Assembly (NCBI RefSeq): GCF_038150125.1 | Contig: NZ_JBBVMF010000016.1 | Location: 1 to 64,000, forward strand | Source of the DNA: SW132 sp038150125 | Lineage (GTDB): Bacteria > Bacteroidota > Rhodothermia > Balneolales > Balneolaceae | Length of the DNA stretch: 64,000 bases | Direction: 5' to 3' | In this document: piece by piece, positions 46,387-56,521 of the stretch | Numbering within the stretch: the stretch's first letter is position 1 | Layout: every line of letters begins with the position of its first letter | Made by a program: the position numbers and the translations under genes | Notes under the pieces: model-generated | What the model was told of the DNA's origin: nothing | What the model saw: the letters and a program-made list of their open reading frames with translations, nothing else | The model's database searches: none

Positions 46387-48005
46387 GGGAGTCTAATGAT
46401 AGATATGCTCCATGGCAGCCGGTCAATCAGTACATCAGGAGTGATTCGCTCAACGAATAGTTTCCATCCATTTTGCTGAGGAATAAGCGTACCTTCCCTG
46501 TTAATAAATGTATCGCGAAGCCCGCGAACGGAAGTCCCTTTCAGTGCCGACCAGTGTTCGATCACAGAATCCAGAAGGTTGTTTACTTCATCGATTTCCC
46601 GGTCTCCGATCTCAAGATGTTGTGGCAGAGGTTCATCCACATCGATGCCGCATAAAATTTTATTCAGTATTAGATCATGTTCGGGCATTTCGGTATCTCC
46701 CGTAGCAATATACTGCAGAATCAGTGCGGCCTGTTCAGCGGCCTGTGGTGTGGAAAAGGATTTCTCTTTTAGCAAGCCGAGCGCATCAAAAAAGATGGGC
46801 AGAAACGGGGCAATCAGAACCAGTCCGGCGTTGTTAACCTCGAATCGGTCGACATCCGTTTTTGCGTCGGTCTCTCTGTCCTTATCCATTTGCTGAGAAC
46901 GATCCTTAACCTGTTTACGCGCTTTTGAGTATTCTTTTCCCCTTATGTCATCCTGAAGGCCTGTTTTATGCTCAATTGATTTCCATTCTGCCGGTTTAAT
47001 AGAACTCACTGAATGTAACAACTTCACGAGTGGTCCTCCTTGCATGCCGGCGGCCGACACACTGCGCTGCAGAAACCGGATCTGCAATTGCAGGGAGTGC
47101 TGCCGGTCAGGATGGAGATGCTTTTTTCCAAAACTAACAGCAAGCTTATTCAAAAAACTGAACAGGAAAAACTCCAGGGATTTTTCAATCTGGTTTCTCT
47201 TCCTGTCTGATGGTTTAGGACCTGTTTTTGATCTTTCAGGCTGGATGCTCTTCTGATACGCATCTTTTTTCACCCAAATGTCGAAAACTGTACGCCAAAC
47301 CAGCAGCCTGAAATTGGCCCGGTTCAGGGGAGCTAACGAAGAAATAGAGTGAAGCTTCATCAAATCATCCATCAGAGAGCGAATCTTCCTGTTCGGCATA
47401 CGATTCCCGGCCAGCAGCAGAATCTGTTCCAGGGTAGAGTCTGAAAGCTGGTGGATCAGCCGGCGGCTATAAGTTTCAGTTTGATAAAGTGTTGCGAAAA
47501 GCGTTTTAAATTCCCCGGCTTTTTCATCAATTAGCACCCGGGCAAGTTGATCGGAAGTAGCTGCGGTGGTTTTTCCGGCCCACCAGGGATATTGTCCCGT
47601 TTGGATGAAGAACGAAAACTGCTCTAACGCACTCTGCTGTGTTGACCTGAAGCGTGCCTCTTCTGCCTCCAGCCACTTTTTTGCGGAAGGTTTAATATTT
47701 TTGCCCGTGTGGGTTCGTCGCGCAGTCTTTTGCTGTTTATACAGCTGATCCCGAAGTTGTGAGGCGAATTTTTCTGCCAAATCTTCTTCTAAATTTCCAG
47801 CTGAAAGTTCTCCGAGGTCCAGCTCAAGACGCCGGATTCTCAGGTGATCATCTGTGGAAAGCACCTCATCAAAAACCTGCTGCATCAGGGGAATAAGATC
47901 CCGCTTAAAGATCTGACTGAGCCTGTTTTGTCCATCCATTCCGACCTTCCTGGATGGGAACTCAACCTCAAAAATCTGCTTGTAGATCAAGTGGTTTTGG
48001 CTCAT
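46353..48005 (-). CDS. eCIS tape-measure-type protein (CIS_TMP)
   Basis: A 550-residue soluble, helix-rich protein. The N-terminal ~90 residues (IYKQIFEVEFPSRKVG ... LRIRRLELDLGEL) are the signature of the CIS_TMP family (Afp14-like), assigned as tape measure of contractile injection systems. The middle is basic and helical; the C-terminal third has FEVNNAGLVLIAPFLPIFFDALGLL and HDLILNKILCGI, which are also typical. A GGGAG site precedes the ATG. It lies between the Ig/repeat protein (3-base gap) and the ATPase. Confidence 0.85.
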   Translation of the reverse strand: MSQNHLIYKQIFEVEFPSRKVGMDGQNRLSQIFKRDLIPLMQQVFDEVLSTDDHLRIRRLELDLGELSAGNLEEDLAEKFASQLRDQLYKQQKTARRTHTGKNIKPSAKKWLEAEEARFRSTQQSALEQFSFFIQTGQYPWWAGKTTAATSDQLARVLIDEKAGEFKTLFATLYQTETYSRRLIHQLSDSTLEQILLLAGNRMPNRKIRSLMDDLMKLHSISSLAPLNRANFRLLVWRTVFDIWVKKDAYQKSIQPERSKTGPKPSDRKRNQIEKSLEFFLFSFLNKLAVSFGKKHLHPDRQHSLQLQIRFLQRSVSAAGMQGGPLVKLLHSVSSIKPAEWKSIEHKTGLQDDIRGKEYSKARKQVKDRSQQMDKDRETDAKTDVDRFEVNNAGLVLIAPFLPIFFDALGLLKEKSFSTPQAAEQAALILQYIATGDTEMPEHDLILNKILCGIDVDEPLPQHLEIGDREIDEVNNLLDSVIEHWSALKGTSVRGLRDTFINREGTLIPQQNGWKLFVERITPDVLIDRLPWSISIIRLPWTNDIINTEW

Positions 48006-48008
48006 GGT

Positions 48009-51000
48009 TTATCTCCCGAATAATTTATTGGTCAGGGCATCCTTTCTGGATCTGGATGGGGCTTCCAATCCGCGGTTTTCCAGAATGTCCGATATTCTGT
48101 CTTTTGTAAAAAGTGAAACCTCCTCTTTAGTTAATTGTAATCCTGAATCTGTCTCTTTAAGCCGGGCAACCATCTCCGGTACTGGCATGTCCTGCGGAAT
48201 ACTCTCACCTCTAAAATTCAAGACAGCTCTTAAATCTTTCTCTGTAAATTCACTCTCCTTAAATTCAGTTCGTGGATTGTCTTCCCGGTCTATCCGTCGA
48301 CCTCCACAATTTTTATTCTGATAACTAAGGAGTAACTCTTTCAGTCTCTCTATCGGAGTATCCTCTTCAAATTTCAGGCCGATACAAGTTAGGAGCTCCC
48401 GAAGATTTCCCTCTACCTGTAAGTGCCCCGATTCTAACTCATTCATAGTGAAACCATTCGTTTCACGGAGACTTTTCAGCAGTTCTTCTTTGACCTGTTC
48501 CTGGCCAAGGCTATCAATGTCTATATCTCTTTGTTGAGCGAGAGATCGTACACTATCAATTTTCAGGCAGTCCAGAATTTCCAAGCTGTAACATCTTCTA
48601 CTCGGACGGGTAGTTCCACAGTTTTCTTCCTGATATTCGCGAATTCTTGCTCCCAGCTCTTCCCGTTCCATCTGTTCTACTGGCAGATCAGGATCAATGC
48701 ATCGAAGCAAATTTCTGCGGAAGGCTTCATTTCCTAAAACCTCTGTTTGATCAATTTCAGTATCAGAAAACCCCCCGGTTTTTTGCAAACTATCATGCAG
48801 AATTTTAGCAAGTTCATCTATATTATCAAACCGATTGTCGTCAGGAGATCTTAGAAAATAGACCTGGTGTAAGAAGTCTAAGTCCCCATCAGCCCAGCAA
48901 ATCAATACTTCAGGTGGGTAACAGCCGGCAGGCCGCTCGAAATCCTCTTCTTTCACCAAAACAGTGACAAGGCCTCTGTCCGAAATCCCGGATTGTTTAT
49001 CGGTAAGCGTGTAGTGGAACCGATCCACACCTTGGTATTCTTCATGGGGTTTGTAGAGAATAGTCCCCTCTTCATCTATATCTATAGAGCCACCTCCTGT
49101 CTCTTGCTGATCAATTTCCACAGTAAAGGAGCGATTTTCCATTCCGTAGTCGTTCACGATAACATTTATTTCAACCGGCCGGCCAATCGTGGTTACTGCA
49201 AAATCGGGACGGGCAAATGGTGGTATTTCTACTCTAAAATCACCATCATCACACATGGGGACACAGCGATCTGTATCGCAACAGAGATAAGGAAGGGCAA
49301 AATCCGCGATAACAGCAGGCTCTTCAGCACTGTTATAAAGAACGACAAACGTGCCGCCTTTTGGAACTCCGGCCTGGTGATCAACCCCGGAGTGGTTGTG
49401 AAGATAGCTTGAGAAAACGTTCTTCTCCCGCTGCAGGTAATACTCCCGGCGCCTGAACGAGAGGTACACGCGCAAAAATGTGTTATAGAACAACAGATCT
49501 ATAAACCGGTAAAGAAGCGGCGACAGATGCTGAATGAAACCGTTAATGGCTTGTACCTTCTCACTCTCTTCTCTTTCGTTAAAATCGATCTCTTCCAGCA
49601 GGCGTTTTTCGATAAGAATAAAATGGAGAAGCTGTTGAAGAGCTTCTTTATAGCTTTGCTGGAAATCAACAAAACTAAATTCATCGAGACATTCTGGAAG
49701 CTGTTTGCATACTGTTTGGAAGGATTTCGAAATATCCACAAGACTATGCAGATCCTCAGTTGTCTCTTCATCGGATCCGAACAGGGGTTCCTGGTGTTCT
49801 GATGCATATCCCAGCAGCTGCATCAAATCCCGGGTGAAGCCGCAATAGTTTCTGCGTGCGGTTTTATACTCCTCCTGAAGATCTTCAAAACCGCAGCTGT
49901 AGTCAGGGTTCAAAAGCTCCGCATCCGGATCAAGCTGAAGAGCGATTAGATCAAACGGAAGGTTAAACGTTTTTTGCAGGGTTTTCAGGCGCTCGATCAC
50001 CTCTCCATGGTGTCGGCCAAGCAGTCCCTCAATCCTCAGAAACGGGTAGCTGTCCAGGTCGTAATGGAGCGGCGTTTCTGTTGGACTGATTATTTCATCA
50101 TGATCCTCCGCCTGGTTGTGATAGTTCAATACCGTGACATTCACGCCAGGCCCGGTTCTGCGGCTACGATCGAAATTCCAGTGCTGTTCGAGCGTCTCTT
50201 TCCCGGTGAATTGACCCTCGCTTTTGATGTCGTAATAAAATGGGATGGATCGCCGGCTCAGCGGCGTGTTTTTTTCATCGCTTGGTGTAATGCGGATCAG
50301 ATCAGGATCTTCGCCATCGGGATCCGGCAGCTGAATACGATCCAAATTGAACGACTCCACCATCAGCACGAGGCGCTTGTGAAGCGACATCGCTTTTTCC
50401 ATCAGGGTTTTCTGATGGTTGTAAATCGGCGGCTGAACGAAGCCATGGCGATATGCAACAGCCTCTTCCGGCGACTCCTTCTCTGTTACGGCACGTCCCA
50501 GCATCACATGTTTTGGAAACCTCGACATATCCGAACAGCATTCGGATACCAGCTCAAACGCGGTTTCCTGGAATTCATCGTAGGCCAGGATCAGATCCTT
50601 CATAAAATCGGAGAAATACTGTATTCCGGGTGTATTTGTGCCTGAATCCGATGCGTCTGCGAGATAGGATTCAAAGTTGTCAATTACGCCGTTGATTTCT
50701 GCGCTGTCAAACGGATTTTGCAGATCGTATTCAGCTCCCAGCAGAAGATCGTATACCGAATAAGTTTGGTGCAGGGCTCCCGGTGTTCGTTCGCCATCGC
50801 CGGTTTTATCACCAAAGAATGAGGTGAAGACCGGCTGAATGGATGAGATGTGATGACCGGTAAACGCCGACATCTCCCGGCTGTGATCTGCATCGGGATC
50901 AAACAGAGTGCGCGGCATTACGATTTCCGGCAGCTCAAACTTCTTCGGATAGAGATTCCCAACGTTGGCGGAGTGCTCCAGGAGTTCATCCAGGTGATCT

Positions 51001-51527
51001 TTACTGATCAGCAGTTTCCTCACCGTGAAAATACGATCGATCCCCAGCTCGTCACAGGTGTTACCAAGACACGGTTTGATGTCGTTGTCGTATGTTTCAA
51101 GAAACAGCAAGACGAATTTGTTCTTCAAAAAAGTGAGATCTTCTCCAAGTGATTTTACATCGGATTCGTCCTCTGGTTTTTCCTGCAGTAACTCATAGAG
51201 ATCAAACGGGGGATTGGAATTGTCAAAGGGAGCGTATGCTACACTATCGGGAAGCTGGTAGGGACGATACCACGAGGTTTCACATTTACCCAGCTTGATG
51301 AGATATCCTTCAGACGTGACGGCGGTACCTTTCGAAATCGTAACCTGATGATCACCGTCAGAATGATCATAGCTGAGCTCCAGTCCGCAAACAATGCCCA
51401 TGCCGATCAGCTGTGTGCGGGTGAGGCGTCCCTGCTGGTCGAGATAGGAAACCACCTGGTTAAGCTGGGAGCTGGTTAAAACCTGGCTGCTTTCAAAAAC
51501 CGGATATGTGTTGATTATAGTGCTCAT
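48009..51527 (-). CDS. Large eCIS-associated protein with Ig-like domain and C-terminal repeats
   Basis: A 1172-residue protein. The N-terminus (VVSYLDQQGRLTRTQLIGMG) is followed by GIVCGLELSYD and a beta-rich stretch, then long helical regions. At ~780-870 is an Ig/cadherin-like domain (VNDYGMENRSFTVEI, HEEYQGVDRFHYTLTD). Residues ~870-972 and ~977-1074 are two tandem ~100-residue repeats, each opening CYxxEIL/CYPPEVL and ending ENCG/KNCGG; a SAP/HeH-like tail follows. The position between the baseplate genes and CIS_TMP suggests a particle component such as a fibre, baseplate wedge or cap. No characterised family is recognised. Confidence 0.7.
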   Translation of the reverse strand: MSTIINTYPVFESSQVLTSSQLNQVVSYLDQQGRLTRTQLIGMGIVCGLELSYDHSDGDHQVTISKGTAVTSEGYLIKLGKCETSWYRPYQLPDSVAYAPFDNSNPPFDLYELLQEKPEDESDVKSLGEDLTFLKNKFVLLFLETYDNDIKPCLGNTCDELGIDRIFTVRKLLISKDHLDELLEHSANVGNLYPKKFELPEIVMPRTLFDPDADHSREMSAFTGHHISSIQPVFTSFFGDKTGDGERTPGALHQTYSVYDLLLGAEYDLQNPFDSAEINGVIDNFESYLADASDSGTNTPGIQYFSDFMKDLILAYDEFQETAFELVSECCSDMSRFPKHVMLGRAVTEKESPEEAVAYRHGFVQPPIYNHQKTLMEKAMSLHKRLVLMVESFNLDRIQLPDPDGEDPDLIRITPSDEKNTPLSRRSIPFYYDIKSEGQFTGKETLEQHWNFDRSRRTGPGVNVTVLNYHNQAEDHDEIISPTETPLHYDLDSYPFLRIEGLLGRHHGEVIERLKTLQKTFNLPFDLIALQLDPDAELLNPDYSCGFEDLQEEYKTARRNYCGFTRDLMQLLGYASEHQEPLFGSDEETTEDLHSLVDISKSFQTVCKQLPECLDEFSFVDFQQSYKEALQQLLHFILIEKRLLEEIDFNEREESEKVQAINGFIQHLSPLLYRFIDLLFYNTFLRVYLSFRRREYYLQREKNVFSSYLHNHSGVDHQAGVPKGGTFVVLYNSAEEPAVIADFALPYLCCDTDRCVPMCDDGDFRVEIPPFARPDFAVTTIGRPVEINVIVNDYGMENRSFTVEIDQQETGGGSIDIDEEGTILYKPHEEYQGVDRFHYTLTDKQSGISDRGLVTVLVKEEDFERPAGCYPPEVLICWADGDLDFLHQVYFLRSPDDNRFDNIDELAKILHDSLQKTGGFSDTEIDQTEVLGNEAFRRNLLRCIDPDLPVEQMEREELGARIREYQEENCGTTRPSRRCYSLEILDCLKIDSVRSLAQQRDIDIDSLGQEQVKEELLKSLRETNGFTMNELESGHLQVEGNLRELLTCIGLKFEEDTPIERLKELLLSYQNKNCGGRRIDREDNPRTEFKESEFTEKDLRAVLNFRGESIPQDMPVPEMVARLKETDSGLQLTKEEVSLFTKDRISDILENRGLEAPSRSRKDALTNKLFGR

Positions 51528-51539
51528 AATAGGCTGGAT

Positions 51540-54500
51540 TTAAAGTTCACCCAAAACGGAATGATTTAAAATGATGGAGTTTTCAAGATTTTCATCTTCA
51601 TCGCAGTCGTGCAGCGTACCGGTGGGGTAGACGTTCCTGAGCTGTTCAATACTGGCAATCCATTCGCCCAGTGCGTCAGAAAGATCACCGGGGTCAATGG
51701 CAGATCTGCTGTTTTCGATAAGCCACCGTTTGAAGGTACGCTCAAATTCGGCCATGTGGCGGTTGCTCACCCAGCAGACATTGAGGTAGACATGAGCCGG
51801 GGCTTCGCGACGCAGGGTCTTTTCAAAAAAGGTTCTGAAATCGTTGTTAATAAAACGGCCCGGCCAGTAGGGCAGCACCACATGCGCCATGCAGGTGTAG
51901 GGATCGGTGAGTGAGCATTCGCACTCTTTATCCAGGTTGATAGACAAAAGCCGGTCCTGTACGATCCGCTCCACTTTTTCGATGGCTATTTCTGTATCAG
52001 TCCCGGCATCTGCTGTGCTCAGAACCGTGTACCGTCCGTCGTTTTCACCCTCTGCAGAACCAGAAATCTCAAGCAAACTGTACGCCTGAATCGATTCGGC
52101 AACATTTCCGGAGATAGTAATCGTAATCTGATCCGCATCAACAGCCGTGATCGGGTTCTCTAAGCGGTAGGAGAGTGTGCCGGTGGGGGATGCAGCTTCA
52201 ATTCCTTCTACCAGCACCTCATCTACCACAATTTCCGTATGAGGATCGTTATAAGTAAATGAGGAGATCGTAAACGCGCCATTGGTAAGGGGCGTGTTTT
52301 CTACGAAAATCTCCTTCCCGGCTGAAAGATCCGACGTGATGTCTCCTTCAATCAAAAATATCCGGGATGAGATATCTGCAGCAGCAATGGGGAACTGCCG
52401 GGTGAAGGTCAGGATTCCCGGGTCGGCCAAGCCGTCTGAAAGCGTGGAAGTATCGGCTTCCACAAAATGGAGGCCGTTTACTTTGGGCCTTAGAAGCAGG
52501 TGTTCCACAAGATGCATTCCCTCGTGGCTGTAAAACGTTTTCTCCATAAAACGGATCATCTTCTCAACGGCCAGCTCATCAGCGCCGCCTTTGATTGTAA
52601 CAACGCTTCCAGATGATTTCGTGATTTCGAACGTTTTGGAGTAGCTAAGAAAAAACGGTTCTTCTCCCGAATCACCAGAGGGGATCGGTTCCTTCACAAC
52701 AACCTCACTTTCTGAACCGTCTGTTGTGATTTTCAGAACGGTGTAGCTGCCATCGTTAGAGACATGTTCGGAAATTTTTATTGAATCTTTTGGTGAAATT
52801 CTGTCCGTTAAATCACCGTCGATAGTAAATGTTTGCCCGGCCTGATTGAGCGCAGTCACTTCAAATGAATCGGCTATTTCCAGAAGCCATCCGTGCTTCG
52901 GCTGGGGGGATGGTACGGTGTCTACTTCCACGTCAATCACAGGACCGTGTGCCGTGGCATTTACGGTGCTGTACTCTTCAGGTTCTGTTTCACCATCCGG
53001 ATTTGAGATAAAAACTGTTCCGTTGCCCACTGATTGAATCTCATTGACAGGCTGCTCGTTGAAATCAAACTGCGTGCTTTCTCCAAGCAGATTTCCGCTG
53101 CGATCGTAAATCCGGAACGTGTAGGGCGACGTATATGGTGGAGCAGATGGGGTGAACCGGTAGCTTGTCCGCCGAACGCCAAAACTAACAACCCGCCAGA
53201 ACACGTCTTCTGCCGTCTCTTCAGCCTGTTCCGTAAGTTCACCTGTGGTTTCAATGTTGTAAAGTAGCTGGCCAAGCGGGCCGGTGTCTGACGGAACGGG
53301 CTCATCCACAATAATTTCAGTAGAATCCCCGATCTCAGAAAAGGCGGAGATTGTATACACACCATCATTTGATACTGAGTTCCGAACAAGTACCACATCA
53401 CCCTCTACCAGGTTTTCCGTGACTTTTCCGGCAACTTTGAACGTTGATGTTGCAGGGTCTGATTCTTCGATTGCAGCGGGCTCTTTTGGCCGGCCTTCCC
53501 CGGTATATTCGCCGTTCAAGATCGGGTCACCGGATCCGAATTCAAAGGGTTTCTCATACAATTCATAAGAGATTGTGAATTCAGGTGGGTTGGCCTCCAT
53601 ATCGAGTCCGATAGAGTAACTAAAATAGTTGAGCAGGGGTGAGACAAGGTTGTGCCGGTTTGACTCCGGATTTTCAAAAAACTCTGCGGTAAGAATGTCG
53701 ATCACCTCATCAATGGCTATGTCTGCATCTCCGCCGGCCGTCCCCGAGGTGTAATCGGATTTTGTGCTTTTTGCAATGATCTCGCCGTCACAAATAAGCT
53801 GAAATCCATAATCTGAACCCTCATCTGAATAGAGCTCAAACGCGTCCTTATGAAGACCTGCTATGATCACTTTTTCGAGCGTTTCTTTTACATCAGCTTC
53901 TGTTTCGAATGGTGATGGTGATTCCAGGACACTTTCAGCGGAACTGTTTTCGATGGAAAAATGAAGGTCCGGTTCCGACCCGGTGATTTTGAAATGCGGA
54001 CTAAAATGCAGAGTGGATGCATCCCGTTCATCTATTCCGGTGAGCAGTGCCGCGCGGTGCTCCAGGCCGGAGATATTATCTTTATGCCACAGCATGCAGC
54101 GGTCCCGGTAATTAAAAGCTGTGCCCCGGCGACTGCTCGATTCAGGGTAGCCGTTCAAAAAAGCCAGTTTATCTTCAATCAATTCCTCCTGTGCTTTTGA
54201 TCTGGACAGACGGCTGGTCAGCAGGGCGTAATCTGTAAACTGCTCCGAAAACCGGGCAATCAGGTGGTCGAGGAACCGGTTTCGGCGATCCTGAAACTGT
54301 TCAGGTGTTTCCGCAATAGCGTTCAAATCAACCGTATGACCGTTTTTGTCAAAATAGAGTTTCGCCGAATCGGGGACGATTTGAAAAAGAGGCTGTGTGT
54401 AGTAGGTTCTGCCAATCACAAAGTTCCCGAACTCATCTTTTTGAGGATTCATTGAAAACAGCTCTTTCACATGAGCAAGCTGCGAGAGGTAGTTGGCCAG

Positions 54501-56510
54501 GAGCTGATCAAAATGCATCAAGAACCCTTTAAGCTGGAGGGCGTCAATCTCAGTGGGCAGATCTGAACCGATACTCTGGTCGCTTCGTGTGGGCACTCCC
54601 TCGTCACCGATGCCATATACAAGAGGGAAATCATTCTGTATGGTGGAGTACTCTTCCAGGTTTTTGTATTCCCCTTTTGGCGGAGCGATATCGTAAGGTC
54701 CCGACGGGTAAAATTTTTGAGGACGCTCAGCCGATCGAAGATCAGACATCATCTCATCCACCGTCAGCCGGCTGGCCCGGAACGGAAGCTGATCTTTATA
54801 AAACGTAAACCTGGATCGATCAGAATTCAGTCTTGGAACATAGTTTTCATCGTACGCAAGCTTCAGGCACCACTTCACGCTTTTGGTGTCAATGCTTCCA
54901 TCTTCATTATCCTGCGGAAGGTTGGCAATCTGGATATCCCTGACCGCCGTAACGCCAGGCACGTCCATGATGATCTGAATCAGGTCCGAGACATAAATCA
55001 CTTCTCTGCGGCCGGCTTGTTCAAGTTCATCGTCATCTATAAATCCATGATTCAGCAAAGGCCCTTCAAAGATCGATTCTGTGGGAGAGCACTGCTCTTG
55101 TTCGAGATCTGCAAGAATAAGCTGATCTTCATCTGAAGGGAAATCCGATGGGATCGATTCCTGTACAAATAGGTCGAGCCGGTCTTCATGATCAGGATTG
55201 ACCTGAGCACCGGTGATTGTATAACGGCCATTATTATTACTTGAACCGGTTATGGTGACGATCGAGCCGGGTTCCGGCAGCGGGTCCGGAACTCCCGCGA
55301 TGCTGAAGATCTTTTGCTGTGTATCTACAGCTGTGAGGTCATAGCGGCGTTGATCAAAACATCTGGTGGTCATCTCTTTTAGAGAATAGAAATAAACCGT
55401 TGGAGAGAGAAAACGCTCAATTTCGTGGTTGATTGCAGCCTGGGCCTGGTCTACGTCAGCATCGGCCGTGAGTTCGATATCTGCGCATACGATAATCTCC
55501 TCAATCCGCAGCGCATTAAACTGCATAAAATCTTCACAGAGGTTTCGGTTGGCATGAACCCGTGCTTCCACCTGGTCGACGATCTTCCGGATTTTTGCAA
55601 TTTTTCTGCGATAGAAGTGAACCATCCCTTCATCGGGATCATAGATGAACTGGTTCAGTTTCAGCGTCAGGTCTTCAATTCCGGTAATCGGAACCGGGCC
55701 GGAGGCAGACATTTTTGTGCCTGAAAGAATCACCTCATTTACGGAATTCAGGCTGTAGCTGAAGGAATAATTTCCGCCATCATTCAGGAAGGTGAGGTAT
55801 GTATCGCGAATTCCTTCAGCAATGCTTTGTTCATCCTCAAAGTCCGTTTCTTCATCATCCCAGCGCGGAAACTCAACCTCAATCCGGATGGTGAGTCCCT
55901 CAATCTCCGGGTCGGGAGCGTGCTCAGTTAGGATAAAATCACGGACGAGTTTATTGTCATTCAGGTCCCCATAGGTCTCGCACTCATCGAACTCCAGTAG
56001 TACATTATGCAAAATTTTCAGATCTAGCGGTTTATCTCCCGCTTTTACCGATTTGTAGGCCAGATGACTCTCCTGTTTGTTCACAAAGATATCGTGTTCC
56101 GTTCCCTTCGCCTTTTCGATCCATGCATTTTTAACACCAACACTGCTGCACCCGGCTTCTGAACTTTTTACCGCTACGTCGATCATCAGTTTACGGTAAT
56201 CATTGGCGGTGACGGGAGAATTTGGCAGGACTTCAGCCGCTGTAAAAAAATCGTAAAACACTGAGTTTTCAGAACTCTCCGGGTCCGGTGCAATGAGGTC
56301 TTTAATATCGTAGGAAGTACGGTACCCGAGATCGGTAATGGCAAAACACAATACCTCAAGAATGGTCACTCCGGGATCATGGGCGTTGAAATCGGTCCAC
56401 ACTTTTCCCGCAACCGTCTGAATGTAGCTGATGGCTTCCTGACGGAGCAGCTCATAATCCATACTCTTTTGGTCTGGAGCAAGTTTTGATATGGTTACAG
56501 GTTCATCCAT
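51540..56510 (-). CDS. Very large eCIS baseplate protein (Afp12-like)
   Basis: A 1656-residue protein. Its N-terminus has the WTDFNAHDPGVTILEVLCFA motif (residues ~38-58), typical of Afp12/baseplate-wedge proteins, then YRKLMIDV. The rest carries at least five copies of a ~65-residue beta-rich module (about 400-465, 1023-1085, 1227-1290, 1383-1450, 1462-1525) with a shared pattern: F-x-I-x-G-x(3)-L ... N-D/G-x-Y-T-I ... T-E-I-x-V-D-E. The repeats could be solvent-exposed decoration of the baseplate. It follows the other large baseplate gene by 11 bases. Confidence 0.85.
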   Translation of the reverse strand: MDEPVTISKLAPDQKSMDYELLRQEAISYIQTVAGKVWTDFNAHDPGVTILEVLCFAITDLGYRTSYDIKDLIAPDPESSENSVFYDFFTAAEVLPNSPVTANDYRKLMIDVAVKSSEAGCSSVGVKNAWIEKAKGTEHDIFVNKQESHLAYKSVKAGDKPLDLKILHNVLLEFDECETYGDLNDNKLVRDFILTEHAPDPEIEGLTIRIEVEFPRWDDEETDFEDEQSIAEGIRDTYLTFLNDGGNYSFSYSLNSVNEVILSGTKMSASGPVPITGIEDLTLKLNQFIYDPDEGMVHFYRRKIAKIRKIVDQVEARVHANRNLCEDFMQFNALRIEEIIVCADIELTADADVDQAQAAINHEIERFLSPTVYFYSLKEMTTRCFDQRRYDLTAVDTQQKIFSIAGVPDPLPEPGSIVTITGSSNNNGRYTITGAQVNPDHEDRLDLFVQESIPSDFPSDEDQLILADLEQEQCSPTESIFEGPLLNHGFIDDDELEQAGRREVIYVSDLIQIIMDVPGVTAVRDIQIANLPQDNEDGSIDTKSVKWCLKLAYDENYVPRLNSDRSRFTFYKDQLPFRASRLTVDEMMSDLRSAERPQKFYPSGPYDIAPPKGEYKNLEEYSTIQNDFPLVYGIGDEGVPTRSDQSIGSDLPTEIDALQLKGFLMHFDQLLANYLSQLAHVKELFSMNPQKDEFGNFVIGRTYYTQPLFQIVPDSAKLYFDKNGHTVDLNAIAETPEQFQDRRNRFLDHLIARFSEQFTDYALLTSRLSRSKAQEELIEDKLAFLNGYPESSSRRGTAFNYRDRCMLWHKDNISGLEHRAALLTGIDERDASTLHFSPHFKITGSEPDLHFSIENSSAESVLESPSPFETEADVKETLEKVIIAGLHKDAFELYSDEGSDYGFQLICDGEIIAKSTKSDYTSGTAGGDADIAIDEVIDILTAEFFENPESNRHNLVSPLLNYFSYSIGLDMEANPPEFTISYELYEKPFEFGSGDPILNGEYTGEGRPKEPAAIEESDPATSTFKVAGKVTENLVEGDVVLVRNSVSNDGVYTISAFSEIGDSTEIIVDEPVPSDTGPLGQLLYNIETTGELTEQAEETAEDVFWRVVSFGVRRTSYRFTPSAPPYTSPYTFRIYDRSGNLLGESTQFDFNEQPVNEIQSVGNGTVFISNPDGETEPEEYSTVNATAHGPVIDVEVDTVPSPQPKHGWLLEIADSFEVTALNQAGQTFTIDGDLTDRISPKDSIKISEHVSNDGSYTVLKITTDGSESEVVVKEPIPSGDSGEEPFFLSYSKTFEITKSSGSVVTIKGGADELAVEKMIRFMEKTFYSHEGMHLVEHLLLRPKVNGLHFVEADTSTLSDGLADPGILTFTRQFPIAAADISSRIFLIEGDITSDLSAGKEIFVENTPLTNGAFTISSFTYNDPHTEIVVDEVLVEGIEAASPTGTLSYRLENPITAVDADQITITISGNVAESIQAYSLLEISGSAEGENDGRYTVLSTADAGTDTEIAIEKVERIVQDRLLSINLDKECECSLTDPYTCMAHVVLPYWPGRFINNDFRTFFEKTLRREAPAHVYLNVCWVSNRHMAEFERTFKRWLIENSRSAIDPGDLSDALGEWIASIEQLRNVYPTGTLHDCDEDENLENSIILNHSVLGEL

Positions 56511-56521
56511 TCATTTAAATC

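Noticed and set aside
49974..50645. A 223-codon plus-strand frame inside the 1172-residue eCIS accessory gene
   Set aside because: It is antisense to a supported frame and its translation shows no domain, signal or ribosome binding site.
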